Source of the DNA: a bacterium
GTDB taxonomy: Bacteria; Desulfobacterota; Binatia; HRBIN30; CADEER01
Assembly: GCA_030430165.1 (NCBI GenBank)
Contig: JAUIGL010000009.1
Coordinates: 1-64,000, forward strand
DNA: 64,000 nt
Direction: 5' to 3'
In this document: positions 32,916 through 41,022 of the stretch, piece by piece
How the letters are laid out: each line of letters opens with the position of its first letter
Numbering within the stretch: position 1 is the stretch's first letter
Notes under the pieces: generated by a model
What the model was told of the DNA's origin: nothing
What the model saw: only the letters and a program-made list of their open reading frames with translations
Database searches by the model: none
Program-made: the position numbers and the translations under genes

Positions 32916-33330
32916 TGCCCTGCGCCGCCGGCTTTTGAAGTTGGAGGAAGTGATCTCCGGACTCGAGGAGATCGGCGCCGAAGGGACTGGCGGTGCGTCG
33001 CAGCCTCGAGATCGCTGGGCTCTCGAACGCGGTCTGCAACTCGGCGCAGAGATCGTCCTGGATATCGGCAACCACATTCTCAGCGCTCACTACGGGGTGA
33101 GCGCTGAGAATCACGAGGACGTGATCACCCAGCTCCATACCCGAGGTGTGATCGACGATGCTCTCAGGGAGCGTCTGCGCGGACTTGGCGGTTTTCGCAA
33201 CGTCCTCGTCCACGATTATGTCCGACTCGACGTCGATCGGGTCGAATCCTTTGCTTCGCGCGCACCGGGAGATTTCGCGGCATTCGCGCATGCGGTGAGA
33301 GAGTGGATCGCGGCGACACTGGGCGCATGA
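32899..33330 (+). CDS. HEPN-domain toxin (HEPN-MNT module)
   Basis: A 143-residue helical HEPN protein (DUF86/HepT type). RNVLVHDY at about residues 100-107 is the R-x4-H-x-Y active site of HEPN ribonucleases, and RWALERGLQLGAEIVLDIGN is the typical dimer helix. The expected role is RNA cleavage held in check by the MNT partner. It overlaps the MNT gene by 17 bases in another frame. Its coding sequence contains a perfect 15-bp inverted repeat (annotated separately), which is unusual for a coding region. Confidence 0.87.
   Translation: MVLRPDALRRRLLKLEEVISGLEEIGAEGTGGASQPRDRWALERGLQLGAEIVLDIGNHILSAHYGVSAENHEDVITQLHTRGVIDDALRERLRGLGGFRNVLVHDYVRLDVDRVESFASRAPGDFAAFAHAVREWIAATLGA
33076..33111. 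repeat. Perfect 15-bp inverted repeat inside the HEPN gene
   Basis: ATTCTCAGCGCTCAC, a six-base loop and the exact reverse complement. It encodes part of the HEPN protein (HILSAHYGVSAEN). It could form a strong mRNA hairpin that limits toxin translation, or be a protein-binding dyad. Confidence 0.85.
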
Positions 33331-33452
33331 CCGCAGCATCGGTCAGTGCTTGGGTCGTCGGCTCCGGCTGATCCGGGCGAGCGCCATGAGTAGCGTCAAC
33401 ACCCAGGCGGCGTTCATCTTCGGCGAGCTTTCCCTACTTTCCCTGTCGGCCT

Positions 33453-34205
33453 CTAGATCGTCAGCCCGCCGTCGAAGGCGACGATCGAGCCCGTCATGTA
33501 GCGCGCCTCCGGCGAGGCCACGTAGGCCACCGCGCCGGCGACTTCTTCCGGTTTGGCGTTGCCCCAGGGCGATGTGATCTTGAGCAGCCGCTTGAAGTTC
33601 GCACCTTCTGGAACGCCGAACTTGTCCTGCAACGGCGTCTCGATGCCGCCGGGCGCGACTGCGTTCACCCGGATCCCCGACTTGATGTACTCGTCGGCGA
33701 GCGCCTTGGTCAGCATCACCACACCGCCCTTGGACGCGCAGTAGGCCGCGCTCCACGGCTGGCCGATCAGTCCGGCGTTGGAGGCGATGTTGACGATGGT
33801 GCCGCCGCTGCCCTTCAGCATGTGGCGGATCGTCGCCTGGCACATCAGGAACGTACCGGTCAGGTTGACGCCGATGATGCGTTGCCATTCATCGAACGGC
33901 ATCTCGTGGCTGTGGGCGAGCTTGCCGATGCCGGCGCAGTTCACCAGGATCGTCGGCTGGCCGAGCTCTGCCGCAGCCTTGTCGACGGCAGCCTGCACCG
34001 ACGCAGGGTCCGAGACGTCCGCCTGGATGGCGATCGCCTTTGCGCCGTCCTCTGCGATTCCGGAGGCGGTCTGTTCGACTGCGTCCGCGACCAGGTCGAG
34101 GCAGGCGACGCTCGCACCTTCCGACGCGAGGCGTTGCGCGGTGGCACGACCGAGGCCGGAACCCGCGCCGGTGACGATGACGGACTGATCTACAAAGCGC
34201 TGCAT
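33453..34205 (-). CDS. Short-chain dehydrogenase/reductase (SDR)
   Basis: A 250-residue classical SDR. VIVTGAGSGLGRATAQRLA is the NAD(P)-binding glycine motif, CLDLVADAVEQ with its acidic residue after the second strand suggests NAD preference, LVNCAGIGKLAHS is the NAG-like motif, and the catalytic Asn-Ser-Tyr-Lys set lies in GVNLTGTF, IVNIASNAGLIG and AAYCASKGG. Length is standard. GGGGAG precedes the ATG. Substrate unknown. A decayed copy of its 3' end lies about 1.8 kb away, past the HEPN-MNT module. Confidence 0.92.
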   Translation of the reverse strand: MQRFVDQSVIVTGAGSGLGRATAQRLASEGASVACLDLVADAVEQTASGIAEDGAKAIAIQADVSDPASVQAAVDKAAAELGQPTILVNCAGIGKLAHSHEMPFDEWQRIIGVNLTGTFLMCQATIRHMLKGSGGTIVNIASNAGLIGQPWSAAYCASKGGVVMLTKALADEYIKSGIRVNAVAPGGIETPLQDKFGVPEGANFKRLLKITSPWGNAKPEEVAGAVAYVASPEARYMTGSIVAFDGGLTI

Positions 34206-34310
34206 GGATAGCTCCCCTGGTGAATTGGCAATCCGCTACACGTAAAGGACGTACCGCCGCCACGCAATGCGGCCGGATGGGTAGTGCGGATCGGCCTGTC
34301 GAGAGACGAG

Positions 34311-34380
34311 ACCACGGATGAACACGGGTAAACACGGAGGGGGAGGGGTTCAACGGTGTTCATCCGTGTTCACCCGTGGA
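34311..34380. repeat. Imperfect inverted repeat of CCACGGATGAACACGG type
   Basis: The left arm (ACCACGGATGAACACGGG) and the right arm (CGTGTTCACCCGTGGA) are inverted relatives separated by about 20 bases. The unit differs from the CAGAT element but has the same design of two short half-repeats per arm. It lies between the SDR and haem A synthase genes. Confidence 0.7.
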
Positions 34381-34430
34381 CTTTTTTCCTCGTGTCTCCG
34401 AGGCCGAGCCTGTCGCTGATTTCGCTTGGT

Positions 34431-35366
34431 CTAGCTGGGAAGGGAGTCCGCCGCCAAGGTCGTGGCGCCGAGCAGCAGCAGGGCGATCCAGATCAGGTCG
34501 GCTAGCAGCAAGTGGACCAGCTGCAGCGCGACCGGTGCCAGCATCCACATGTTGACGAAGCCGAGCGCGATCTGTGCGGCGTACAGTGCCAGCGTCGCGC
34601 TGGCGAGCCGCCGCGTGGCGGGGCGCGGATCGCGAGTCGTTGCGAGGTAGGCGGTAGCGGCGAGTGCGGCGCCGACGGCGAGGGCGATCGTCGGGTGCCA
34701 GATGCGCAGCCGAACGAAGAGGTGAGCTTCGGGGTCGAAGGTCATCGCTTTGCCTTCGGCAAAACTCTCGACCGGGAACAAGGTGTCGCCGAGGGCGGTG
34801 ATGGCGCCGCTCACGCTGAGCACGAGGAGCGCGAAGGCGGAGACTGCGAAGGCGCTCGACAGAGTCCGGTTGGCGCGCAAATCCAGTGCGGCATGCCCCT
34901 CGGCCCACCATGCGGTCAGGGTGAGGCTGGCGACCAGCAGGAAGGTGTTGACCAGGTGCCCGGACACCCAGTAGCCGCGCGCCCCCGATGTGTCTCCGGC
35001 GACGTACTCGAGTAGCACCAGGCCGGCGCCGATCAGCGCTTCGGTGACGATGAAGAAGAGCGACGTCGCCGCAGCGCGGCGCACGCGGTGTCGCGCCGGA
35101 AAGTTGCGCCAGGCGCGCCACACCATGGCGATCACCAGGAGCAGGGCGATGCCGCTGGTCAGGCGGTGGCCGAGCTCGACGATGGTCTCGAAGGCCGGTG
35201 AGCGAGGTACCACCTCGCCGTTGCAGAGCGGCCAGTGACTGCCGCAGCCGGCGCCTGCCCCGGTTGCGCGAACGAACGCGCCCCAGACGATGACCAGGAG
35301 GTTGAACGCCAGGACGATCCAGCAGAAGCGAGCGAACCCGGTTCGGGCGTGTGTGTCCTGGTTCAT
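34431..35366 (-). CDS. ctaA: Haem A synthase (COX15/CtaA family)
   Basis: A 311-residue membrane protein with about eight helices that oxidises the C8 methyl of haem O to give haem A for cytochrome oxidases. Near the N-terminus WGAFVRATGAGAGCGSHWPLCNG holds the Cys pair and the Arg/Gly pattern of CtaA/COX15. ETIVELGHRLTSG has the Glu and His of the first haem site, and SGHLVNTFLL, RIWHPTIALAV and LQLVHLLLADLIW supply the other haem-ligand His residues. All are present. No oxidase subunit is adjacent. It implies an aa3-type respiratory oxidase elsewhere in the genome. Confidence 0.9.
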   Translation of the reverse strand: MNQDTHARTGFARFCWIVLAFNLLVIVWGAFVRATGAGAGCGSHWPLCNGEVVPRSPAFETIVELGHRLTSGIALLLVIAMVWRAWRNFPARHRVRRAAATSLFFIVTEALIGAGLVLLEYVAGDTSGARGYWVSGHLVNTFLLVASLTLTAWWAEGHAALDLRANRTLSSAFAVSAFALLVLSVSGAITALGDTLFPVESFAEGKAMTFDPEAHLFVRLRIWHPTIALAVGAALAATAYLATTRDPRPATRRLASATLALYAAQIALGFVNMWMLAPVALQLVHLLLADLIWIALLLLGATTLAADSLPS

Positions 35367-35486
35367 CGGGCTGCTAGCCTACCGGGAAGCGGACCAGCGG
35401 TACATCAGTTGCGGAGTTCGGTGAAGTGCTTCCCATCGCGCCCGCGGTCATTGTACGGTTTCGGAACATACTCCCGGAGGTGAGAA

Positions 35487-35732
35487 ATGGGCATTCTTGC
35501 ATGGCTGGTACTCGGCTTGATCGTCGGCGCGGTCGCCAAGGCGATCATGCCCGGAGACGACCCGGGCGGGCTGGTAGTGACGATCCTGATCGGAATCGCC
35601 GGCGCTTTTGTCGGCGGATTCATTGCAACCACCCTCGGGATCGGTAGTTTCACCGGATTCAATCTAGGCAGCATGGCAATCGCGGTGATGGGCTCTTTGG
35701 TGCTGCTGTTCGCCTATCGCAAGCTGCGGTGA
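35487..35732 (+). CDS. GlsB/YeaQ/YmgE-family small membrane protein
   Basis: An 81-residue membrane protein with three hydrophobic helices: LAWLVLGLIVGAVAKAIMPG, GLVVTILIGIAGAFVGGFI and GSMAIAVMGSLVLLFAYRKL. The pattern and length match the transglycosylase-associated/GlsB family linked with envelope stress. Ribosome site GGAGGTG precedes the ATG. Exact function of the family is unsettled. Confidence 0.92.
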   Translation: MGILAWLVLGLIVGAVAKAIMPGDDPGGLVVTILIGIAGAFVGGFIATTLGIGSFTGFNLGSMAIAVMGSLVLLFAYRKLR

Positions 35733-35779
35733 GATCGTCGCGTCGTCTTTGACGCGGCGAGAGGGGCATTCTACGAAGC

Positions 35780-36199
35780 ATGAAGTATTTGCACACGATG
35801 GTGCGCGTCACCGACCTCGACGCCTCGCTGGAGTTCTACTGCGACAAGCTCGGGCTGGTGGAGCTCGGCCGGTTCGAGAACGAAGGCGGGCGTTTCACCT
35901 TGGTCTTTCTCGCAGCGCCGGGAAACGAATCGGCTCAGGTCGAGCTCACCTACAACTGGGACCCGGAGGATTACGGCTCGGGGCGCAACTTCGGACACCT
36001 CGCGTACGAGGTCGATGACATCTACGAGACCTGCCAGCGTCTGATGGACAAAGGGGTGACGATCAATCGCCCGCCGCGCGACGGGCACATGGCGTTCGTC
36101 CGCTCTCCCGACGACATCTCGATCGAGCTTCTGCAGAAGGGCACTTCTCTGCCGCCGCGCGAGCCCTGGCAGTCGATGCCCAACACTGGCGAGTGGTAG
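35780..36199 (+). CDS. gloA: Lactoylglutathione lyase (glyoxalase I)
   Basis: A 139-residue VOC-fold metalloenzyme that isomerises the methylglyoxal-glutathione adduct to lactoylglutathione. It opens [20 protein letters not shown] with the first metal His, and later has QVELTYNW (Glu), [17 protein letters not shown] (second His) and ISIELLQKG (second Glu), giving the full His-Glu-His-Glu metal set. GRNFGHLAY is typical of Ni-dependent GloA. The C-terminal 15 residues ([15 protein letters not shown]) are also seen in bacterial GloA. It starts 47 bases after the small membrane protein and could be co-transcribed. Confidence 0.92.
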   Translation: MKYLHTMVRVTDLDASLEFYCDKLGLVELGRFENEGGRFTLVFLAAPGNESAQVELTYNWDPEDYGSGRNFGHLAYEVDDIYETCQRLMDKGVTINRPPRDGHMAFVRSPDDISIELLQKGTSLPPREPWQSMPNTGEW

Positions 36200-36230
36200 G
36201 CGGAGCCTCACACTGGCCTCGGCCGATGGG

Positions 36231-37373
36231 ATGAAGATGGGGCAAGCGCCCAACCAACCGGAGATCGATCAAGACCCCGAGGAAGAGGTCGTCGAGAAAC
36301 GTCCTTACAACCATCTCGAGCGGCCATTTCTGCTGATCACGGTTGCGATCGTCTCGCTCATCTTCGGTTTCATGGTGCGCGACTTTCTAATTGCGCTCCT
36401 GCTCGCCGGGATCTTCGCCGGGATGGGTTATCCGTTGTACGAACGGGCACTGCCCTGGGTCGGCAAGAGATGGGTCGCATCGGCGCTGATCGTCGTCGCC
36501 ATGCTGCTGGTGATTCTCGGTCCGCTCGCCGCGTTTCTCGGCGTGGTGGCGGCCGAGGCGTTGCAGGTGCGCGACGCGGTGCAGCCGTGGATCGCGCGTC
36601 TCGAACAACCCGATCAGCTCCGCCTTCTGTTCGAGAGGATCCCGTTCATCGACAGTCTGCCGATCGACAAGCGGCTCTTCTTCGACGAAGGCCGGATCGC
36701 CGGATGGATCGGTTCGGCGGTGTCGTGGGTGGGCAGCTTCGCGGCGAGCAACCTGGCCGGCTTCACGCAGACCACCGCCAGCTTCCTGCTCGACGTCTTC
36801 GTGATGCTCTACGCCGTTTTCTTCTTTCTCCTCGAGGGCCCGCTGCTGCTCGATCGCATTCTCTACTACATGCCGCTGCGCAGCGACGACGAAGCGGTCC
36901 TGGTCGGGCGCTTTCTCTCGGTGACGCGGGCGACCATCAAGGGCACCCTGGTCATCGGATTTCTTCAGGGGAGCCTGGCCGGACTCGGATTCTGGCTGGC
37001 CGATTTGCCGGGTTCGGCGTTCTGGGGAACCGTGATGATGGTGTTGTCGACGATCCCCGGCGTCGGCGCGCCGCTCATCTGGGTGCCGGCGGTGGTGTGG
37101 CTCTTCGCCACCGGCGAAACGGTTACCGCGACGCTGCTCATGCTGTGGTGCGGCGCCATCGTCGGCACGCTCGACAACGTGTTGCGGCCGAAGCTGGTCG
37201 GGGCCGATGCCGAGATGTCCGATCTGTTGATTCTGCTGTCCACGCTCGGCGGAATCTCGATGTTCGGCGCCATCGGGGTGTTGATCGGCCCGATCGTCGC
37301 GGCTCTCTTCGTCGCGATCTGGGAGCTGTACGGGCGCGAGTACAGCGACGTCCTGCCGCCGACGGCTATGTAG
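36231..37373 (+). CDS. AI-2E-family (PerM-like) membrane transporter
   Basis: A 380-residue polytopic membrane protein. A charged N-terminal tail is followed by two helices, a central soluble part (AWIARLEQ-type helix and the RLFFDEGRIAG region), then five or more helices including AVFFFLLEGPLLLDRILYYMPL and LIGPIVAALFVAIWELY. This is the AI-2E transporter/PerM family. Members export small molecules or act as sodium/proton antiporters; autoinducer export cannot be assumed. A second ATG six bases downstream is possible. It lies about 30 bases after gloA on the same strand. Confidence 0.85.
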   Translation: MKMGQAPNQPEIDQDPEEEVVEKRPYNHLERPFLLITVAIVSLIFGFMVRDFLIALLLAGIFAGMGYPLYERALPWVGKRWVASALIVVAMLLVILGPLAAFLGVVAAEALQVRDAVQPWIARLEQPDQLRLLFERIPFIDSLPIDKRLFFDEGRIAGWIGSAVSWVGSFAASNLAGFTQTTASFLLDVFVMLYAVFFFLLEGPLLLDRILYYMPLRSDDEAVLVGRFLSVTRATIKGTLVIGFLQGSLAGLGFWLADLPGSAFWGTVMMVLSTIPGVGAPLIWVPAVVWLFATGETVTATLLMLWCGAIVGTLDNVLRPKLVGADAEMSDLLILLSTLGGISMFGAIGVLIGPIVAALFVAIWELYGREYSDVLPPTAM

Positions 37374-37492
37374 CTGCGGAGGTGTCTCGCCGGGCGAGGT
37401 ACTCTCGGATGTTCGGACCCACGACCACCCTGTTGGGTTGGTCGGGTTCATGGTTAGATGATAGCTAGCAGCGAAGGGAGAAAACGAACGTC

Positions 37493-38044
37493 ATGCTCAT
37501 GAAGTTTAACTGCGGTACGATTTTTCTCGTGTTCGGCATTGGGCTTGCCTCGGCGCAGTACCCGGGGGCGGCGCCTGGCGTACCCGGCGCGGCCGGAATG
37601 CCGGACATGAACGCGCAGAAGATCCAGCAGGTCGAGCTCACCGAAAAGAGCGCCAAGGGGGCGGTGGACGCCTATCTGGAGCTGAAAGAGAAGTACGGTG
37701 ACGACACGCCCGGCACCAATCCGAAGAAGAACACCGCCGAAGCCTTCGAGCAGCTCGAGGGGGTCGAGTCGGTCGTCAAAGAGCACGGATTCAACGATAC
37801 ATCGGACTGGCATACGGCGATGACCAGCGTCGCGATTGCCTATGGCTTCGCCAAAGACGACAAGCGCGCCGAGATGGACGAGTCGATGGCCAAGATCAAG
37901 GACAATCCGCAGATTCCGGACGGACTCAAGCAGCAGCTGATGGGAATGATGCGCGACCTGCGTCCGTCGGACAACAACATCGCGGTGCTCAATCAGCTGA
38001 TCGCCGACCCCGAGTATGGGAGGAAGCTCGCCGAGACCCGCTAG
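37493..38044 (+). CDS. Exported helical protein of unknown function
   Basis: A 183-residue protein with a signal peptide (NCGTIFLVFGIGLASA-QYP), then a short Gly/Pro/Ala linker and a mostly helical, charged domain (ELTEKSAKGAVDAYLELKEK, SVVKEHGFNDTSDWHTAMTS, IAYGFAKDDKRAEMDESMAK). I do not recognise a family. It looks like a small periplasmic or lipoprotein-like helical protein without catalytic motifs. The ATG at MLMKFN or one six bases later could start it. It converges with the aldo/keto reductase gene. Confidence 0.65.
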   Translation: MLMKFNCGTIFLVFGIGLASAQYPGAAPGVPGAAGMPDMNAQKIQQVELTEKSAKGAVDAYLELKEKYGDDTPGTNPKKNTAEAFEQLEGVESVVKEHGFNDTSDWHTAMTSVAIAYGFAKDDKRAEMDESMAKIKDNPQIPDGLKQQLMGMMRDLRPSDNNIAVLNQLIADPEYGRKLAETR

Positions 38045-38054
38045 CGAGCTCGTC

Positions 38055-39308
38055 CTATGCCAGGGTCAGGTCGCGGTGGGCTTGGCTGAGTCGGGTGCGG
38101 ATCGGAATCTCGTACGGGCAGGCTGCTTGGCACGGAGCCGGGCACGACGCGCACTGGCTGGCGTTGCGTTCGGCGGGAACGCGAGCGTAGTCGGTGAGCG
38201 CGACTTTCTCCTGGCCGTAGCTGCGGGCGTACATTTGGTAGCGCAGGATGTCGTCGATCGGCACCCCGGCCGGGCAGGAGTCCAGGCATTCGCCGCAGCC
38301 GGGCCGGCAATACAGGTTCTGGGTGAGCTGGTCGTAGCGTTCGAGCAGGGCGATGTCGCGATCCGTGATCGCTTCGCCCGAGGCAGCGAGGTACTCGTCG
38401 ATCTGCTCGTATCCCTTCATGGTCACGACCAAGCCGCTCATGTCACGATTGGAGAGGACCCATTTGAAGGCGGCTTGCGCGAACGACTCGCGCTCGGTCG
38501 GGGTGAACTCGGAAAGCTGGGTGTGGTACGCGCCCTTCAGCGTTTTCATTGCGACCACGCCCATCCCCTGGGCATGGGCGTCGGCGAAGATGCCCGGCAA
38601 CTGCGGCCAGTTGGCGAAGTTGTAGGCGACCATCATCATGTCGAAGCGCTGGCTGTCGACGGCGGCGCGCATGACTTCTTCGAGGTCGGGCGTGTGGCTG
38701 GACACTCCGAGGTAGCGCACTTTGCCTGCCTGCTTGAGCTTGTCGAAGGCTTCGTGAAACGTCGGAGCCATCAGGCGGTCGATCGAGTTCACCGCGTGGA
38801 TCAGTGCCACGTCGAGGTAGTCGGTGCCGATCCGCTCCAGGCTGGCCTCCACCGAGCGCACGATCTCGTCGGTGGGAGTATCTTTGTCGAGATGCCCGCT
38901 CGGTGTGCAGAACTTCGACGCGACGAAGACCTGGTCGCGCGGCACGCCGCCGATCCCCTCGCCGAGTGCCTTCTCGGAGCCTGCGTGCGAGTAATCGGGA
39001 GATGTGTCGAAGTAGTTGATGCCGCGGTCGAGTGCTCGGCGAACCACTGCCGGATCGTTGAGGCCGGAGGTGCCGAAGGAGATGTCCGACATCTCGAAGC
39101 CGGTATTGCCGAACGGGCGGTACGAGCGAACCCGCGACTCGCTCCACGCCGAAGGCACTCGTCCTTCGTGCGACGGCGCGTCGCGCAGCAGAAAGAACTG
39201 CTTGCTGTACTTGCATGCGCCAATGGCTCCGGCGACGCCGGCGACTCCTCCGCCGGCGAGCAACGCGCGCCGCGAGACACCCTTCTTGCCGCGATCGTTC
39301 TTGGTCAT
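38055..39308 (-). CDS. Tat-exported aldo/keto reductase with C-terminal ferredoxin-like domain
   Basis: A 417-residue protein. The N-terminus has a twin-arginine-type signal (VSRRALLAGGGVAGVAGAIG). Residues 60-320 form an aldo/keto reductase barrel: FGTSGLNDPAVVRRALDRGI, NYFDTSPDYSHAGSEKALG (Asp and Tyr), FVASKFCT (Lys), VALIHAVNS (His). The C-terminal part holds CGECLDSCPAGVPIDD and CASCPAPCQAACPYEIPI, two Cys-rich clusters expected to bind Fe-S. This architecture is known for exported AKR/4Fe-4S proteins of unclear substrate. The start is uncertain by four codons (ATG at 39308 or 39320). Confidence 0.87.
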   Translation of the reverse strand: MTKNDRGKKGVSRRALLAGGGVAGVAGAIGACKYSKQFFLLRDAPSHEGRVPSAWSESRVRSYRPFGNTGFEMSDISFGTSGLNDPAVVRRALDRGINYFDTSPDYSHAGSEKALGEGIGGVPRDQVFVASKFCTPSGHLDKDTPTDEIVRSVEASLERIGTDYLDVALIHAVNSIDRLMAPTFHEAFDKLKQAGKVRYLGVSSHTPDLEEVMRAAVDSQRFDMMMVAYNFANWPQLPGIFADAHAQGMGVVAMKTLKGAYHTQLSEFTPTERESFAQAAFKWVLSNRDMSGLVVTMKGYEQIDEYLAASGEAITDRDIALLERYDQLTQNLYCRPGCGECLDSCPAGVPIDDILRYQMYARSYGQEKVALTDYARVPAERNASQCASCPAPCQAACPYEIPIRTRLSQAHRDLTLA

Positions 39309-39446
39309 ACGATCGACCATACTCCCGGTCGCCCGGGCTGCAAAATGTTTTCTCCAGCGATTCGGTTCTCGAAGCGGCTGGGGTGTGCTCCGCGGCCCGG
39401 TCGCGCTGTGGCCGACCGGGCCGCGGGTTGACGAGAACGGCGGAGA

Positions 39447-40877
39447 TCAGGCGGCGAACCACCCGCGTACCGCTTTGACCTCGAGGAACTCCTCGAAGCC
39501 GAGCTCGCCCCATTCGCGTCCGTTTCCGGATTGTTTGTAGCCGCCGAACGGAATCGAGAAATCGGGCCCGGCACCGTTGAGCAGCACCTGTCCGGCGCGG
39601 ATGCTTCGAGCCACGTCGCGCACCTCGTCGATGTCGTTGCCGGAGACGTACCCGGCGAGCCCGTAAGGAGTGTCGTTGGCGATGCGAATCGCCTCGGCCT
39701 TGTCCTTGTACGGGAGGATCGACAGGACCGGGCCGAAGATCTCGTCGCGGGCGATCGTCATGTCGTTGCTGACGTTGGCGAATACGGTCGGCTTCACGTA
39801 GTAGCCTCGCTCAAGGCCTTCCGGTCGTCCGGGGCCGCCGGTGACCAGGGTGGCGCCCTGGTCGATGCCGAGTTGGATGAACTTCTGGATGCGATTCCAC
39901 TGGGTCTCGCTCACCACCGGTCCGATCTTGCTCGCATCGTCCTTTGGATCGCCGACCACGGTCGCTTCCGCGGCCTGCTTGGCGAGCTCGGCGGCGCGGT
40001 CGTGCAGCGCTTCGGGTACCAGCATGCGCGTCGGCGCGTTGCAGGACTGCCCGCTGTTCATCATGACGTGGTCGACACCGCCCTTGACGACCGCGTCGAG
40101 GTCGCAGTTCTCGAGGACGATGTTCGCCGATTTGCCGCCGAGCTCCTGGGTGACCCGCTTGACCGTGTCGGCGGCGGCGCGGGCGACGGCCGTACCGGCA
40201 CGCGTCGAACCGGTGAACGACATCATGTCGATGTCGGGGTGCGCAGACATCGCCTCGCCGACCGTGGGGCCGTCGCCGTTCACCAGATTGAACACTCCTG
40301 CCGGCACTCCGGCCGCATGCAGGATCTCGGCGACCAGGATCGCGTTCAGAGGCGCGATCTCGGTCGGCTTGAGCACCATGGTGCAGCCGGCGGCGAGTGC
40401 CGGAGCTACCTTGCAGAGGATCTGGTTGATCGGCCAGTTCCAGGGAGTGATCAGTCCGCAGACGCCGATCGGCTCGTATCGCAGGAGATTCTCGCCGCTC
40501 TGGCGCTCGAACTCGTAGCTCTCGAGAACCTTCACGGTTTCGCTCAGGTGACCGAGGCCGGTTGCCGCCTGTGCCATCTGGGCGAGGAACTTCGGCGCGC
40601 CCATCTCGGCGGAGATGGTCTGCGCGATCTCGTCGTAACGCTTCTGGTACTCGGCTGTGATCGCGCGCAGGAGGTCGAGTCGCTGCTCGCGCGTGGTTTG
40701 CGAGAACGATTCGAACGCTTTGCGCGCGGCGGCGACGGCGCGATCGACGTCGGCGGAGCTGCCCAGCGAGATCCGTCCGATTGCCTCCTCGGTTGCGGGG
40801 TTGATGACCTCGAGCGAGCGCGGCTGGACCGGGTCCACCCAGGCGCCATCGATGTAGAACTGTAGCTTTTCTTGCAC
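39447..40877 (-). CDS. Aldehyde dehydrogenase
   Basis: A 476-residue NAD(P)-dependent aldehyde dehydrogenase. It starts QEKLQFYIDGAWVDPVQPRS and contains GLITPWNWPINQILCKVAPA (cofactor loop), FTGSTRAGTAVARAAADTVK, TQELGGKSANIVLENCDL (general-base Glu) and MNSGQSCNAPTRMLV with the catalytic Cys. EIFGPVLSILPYKD and the C-terminal PFGGYKQSGNGREWGELGFE are also standard. The GTG start is chosen because GGAGG lies just upstream and the length is then exactly typical. The in-frame extension above it would run antisense into the gene at 41023 and is not protein-like. Confidence 0.93.
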   Translation of the reverse strand: MQEKLQFYIDGAWVDPVQPRSLEVINPATEEAIGRISLGSSADVDRAVAAARKAFESFSQTTREQRLDLLRAITAEYQKRYDEIAQTISAEMGAPKFLAQMAQAATGLGHLSETVKVLESYEFERQSGENLLRYEPIGVCGLITPWNWPINQILCKVAPALAAGCTMVLKPTEIAPLNAILVAEILHAAGVPAGVFNLVNGDGPTVGEAMSAHPDIDMMSFTGSTRAGTAVARAAADTVKRVTQELGGKSANIVLENCDLDAVVKGGVDHVMMNSGQSCNAPTRMLVPEALHDRAAELAKQAAEATVVGDPKDDASKIGPVVSETQWNRIQKFIQLGIDQGATLVTGGPGRPEGLERGYYVKPTVFANVSNDMTIARDEIFGPVLSILPYKDKAEAIRIANDTPYGLAGYVSGNDIDEVRDVARSIRAGQVLLNGAGPDFSIPFGGYKQSGNGREWGELGFEEFLEVKAVRGWFAA

Positions 40878-41022
40878 GGGAGTCCTCCAGGTTGTGTGAT
40901 TGAAGGGTCTAGTTTGCCGCTCGAGGCGGACCCGGACAACCGGGTGCCGCCGGATCCGGGTAGGATGCCGTTTCTGCCTGGCTTGGGCTTGTGCTAGGCA
41001 CGTTGCCAGCGGAGGTCGTGGA

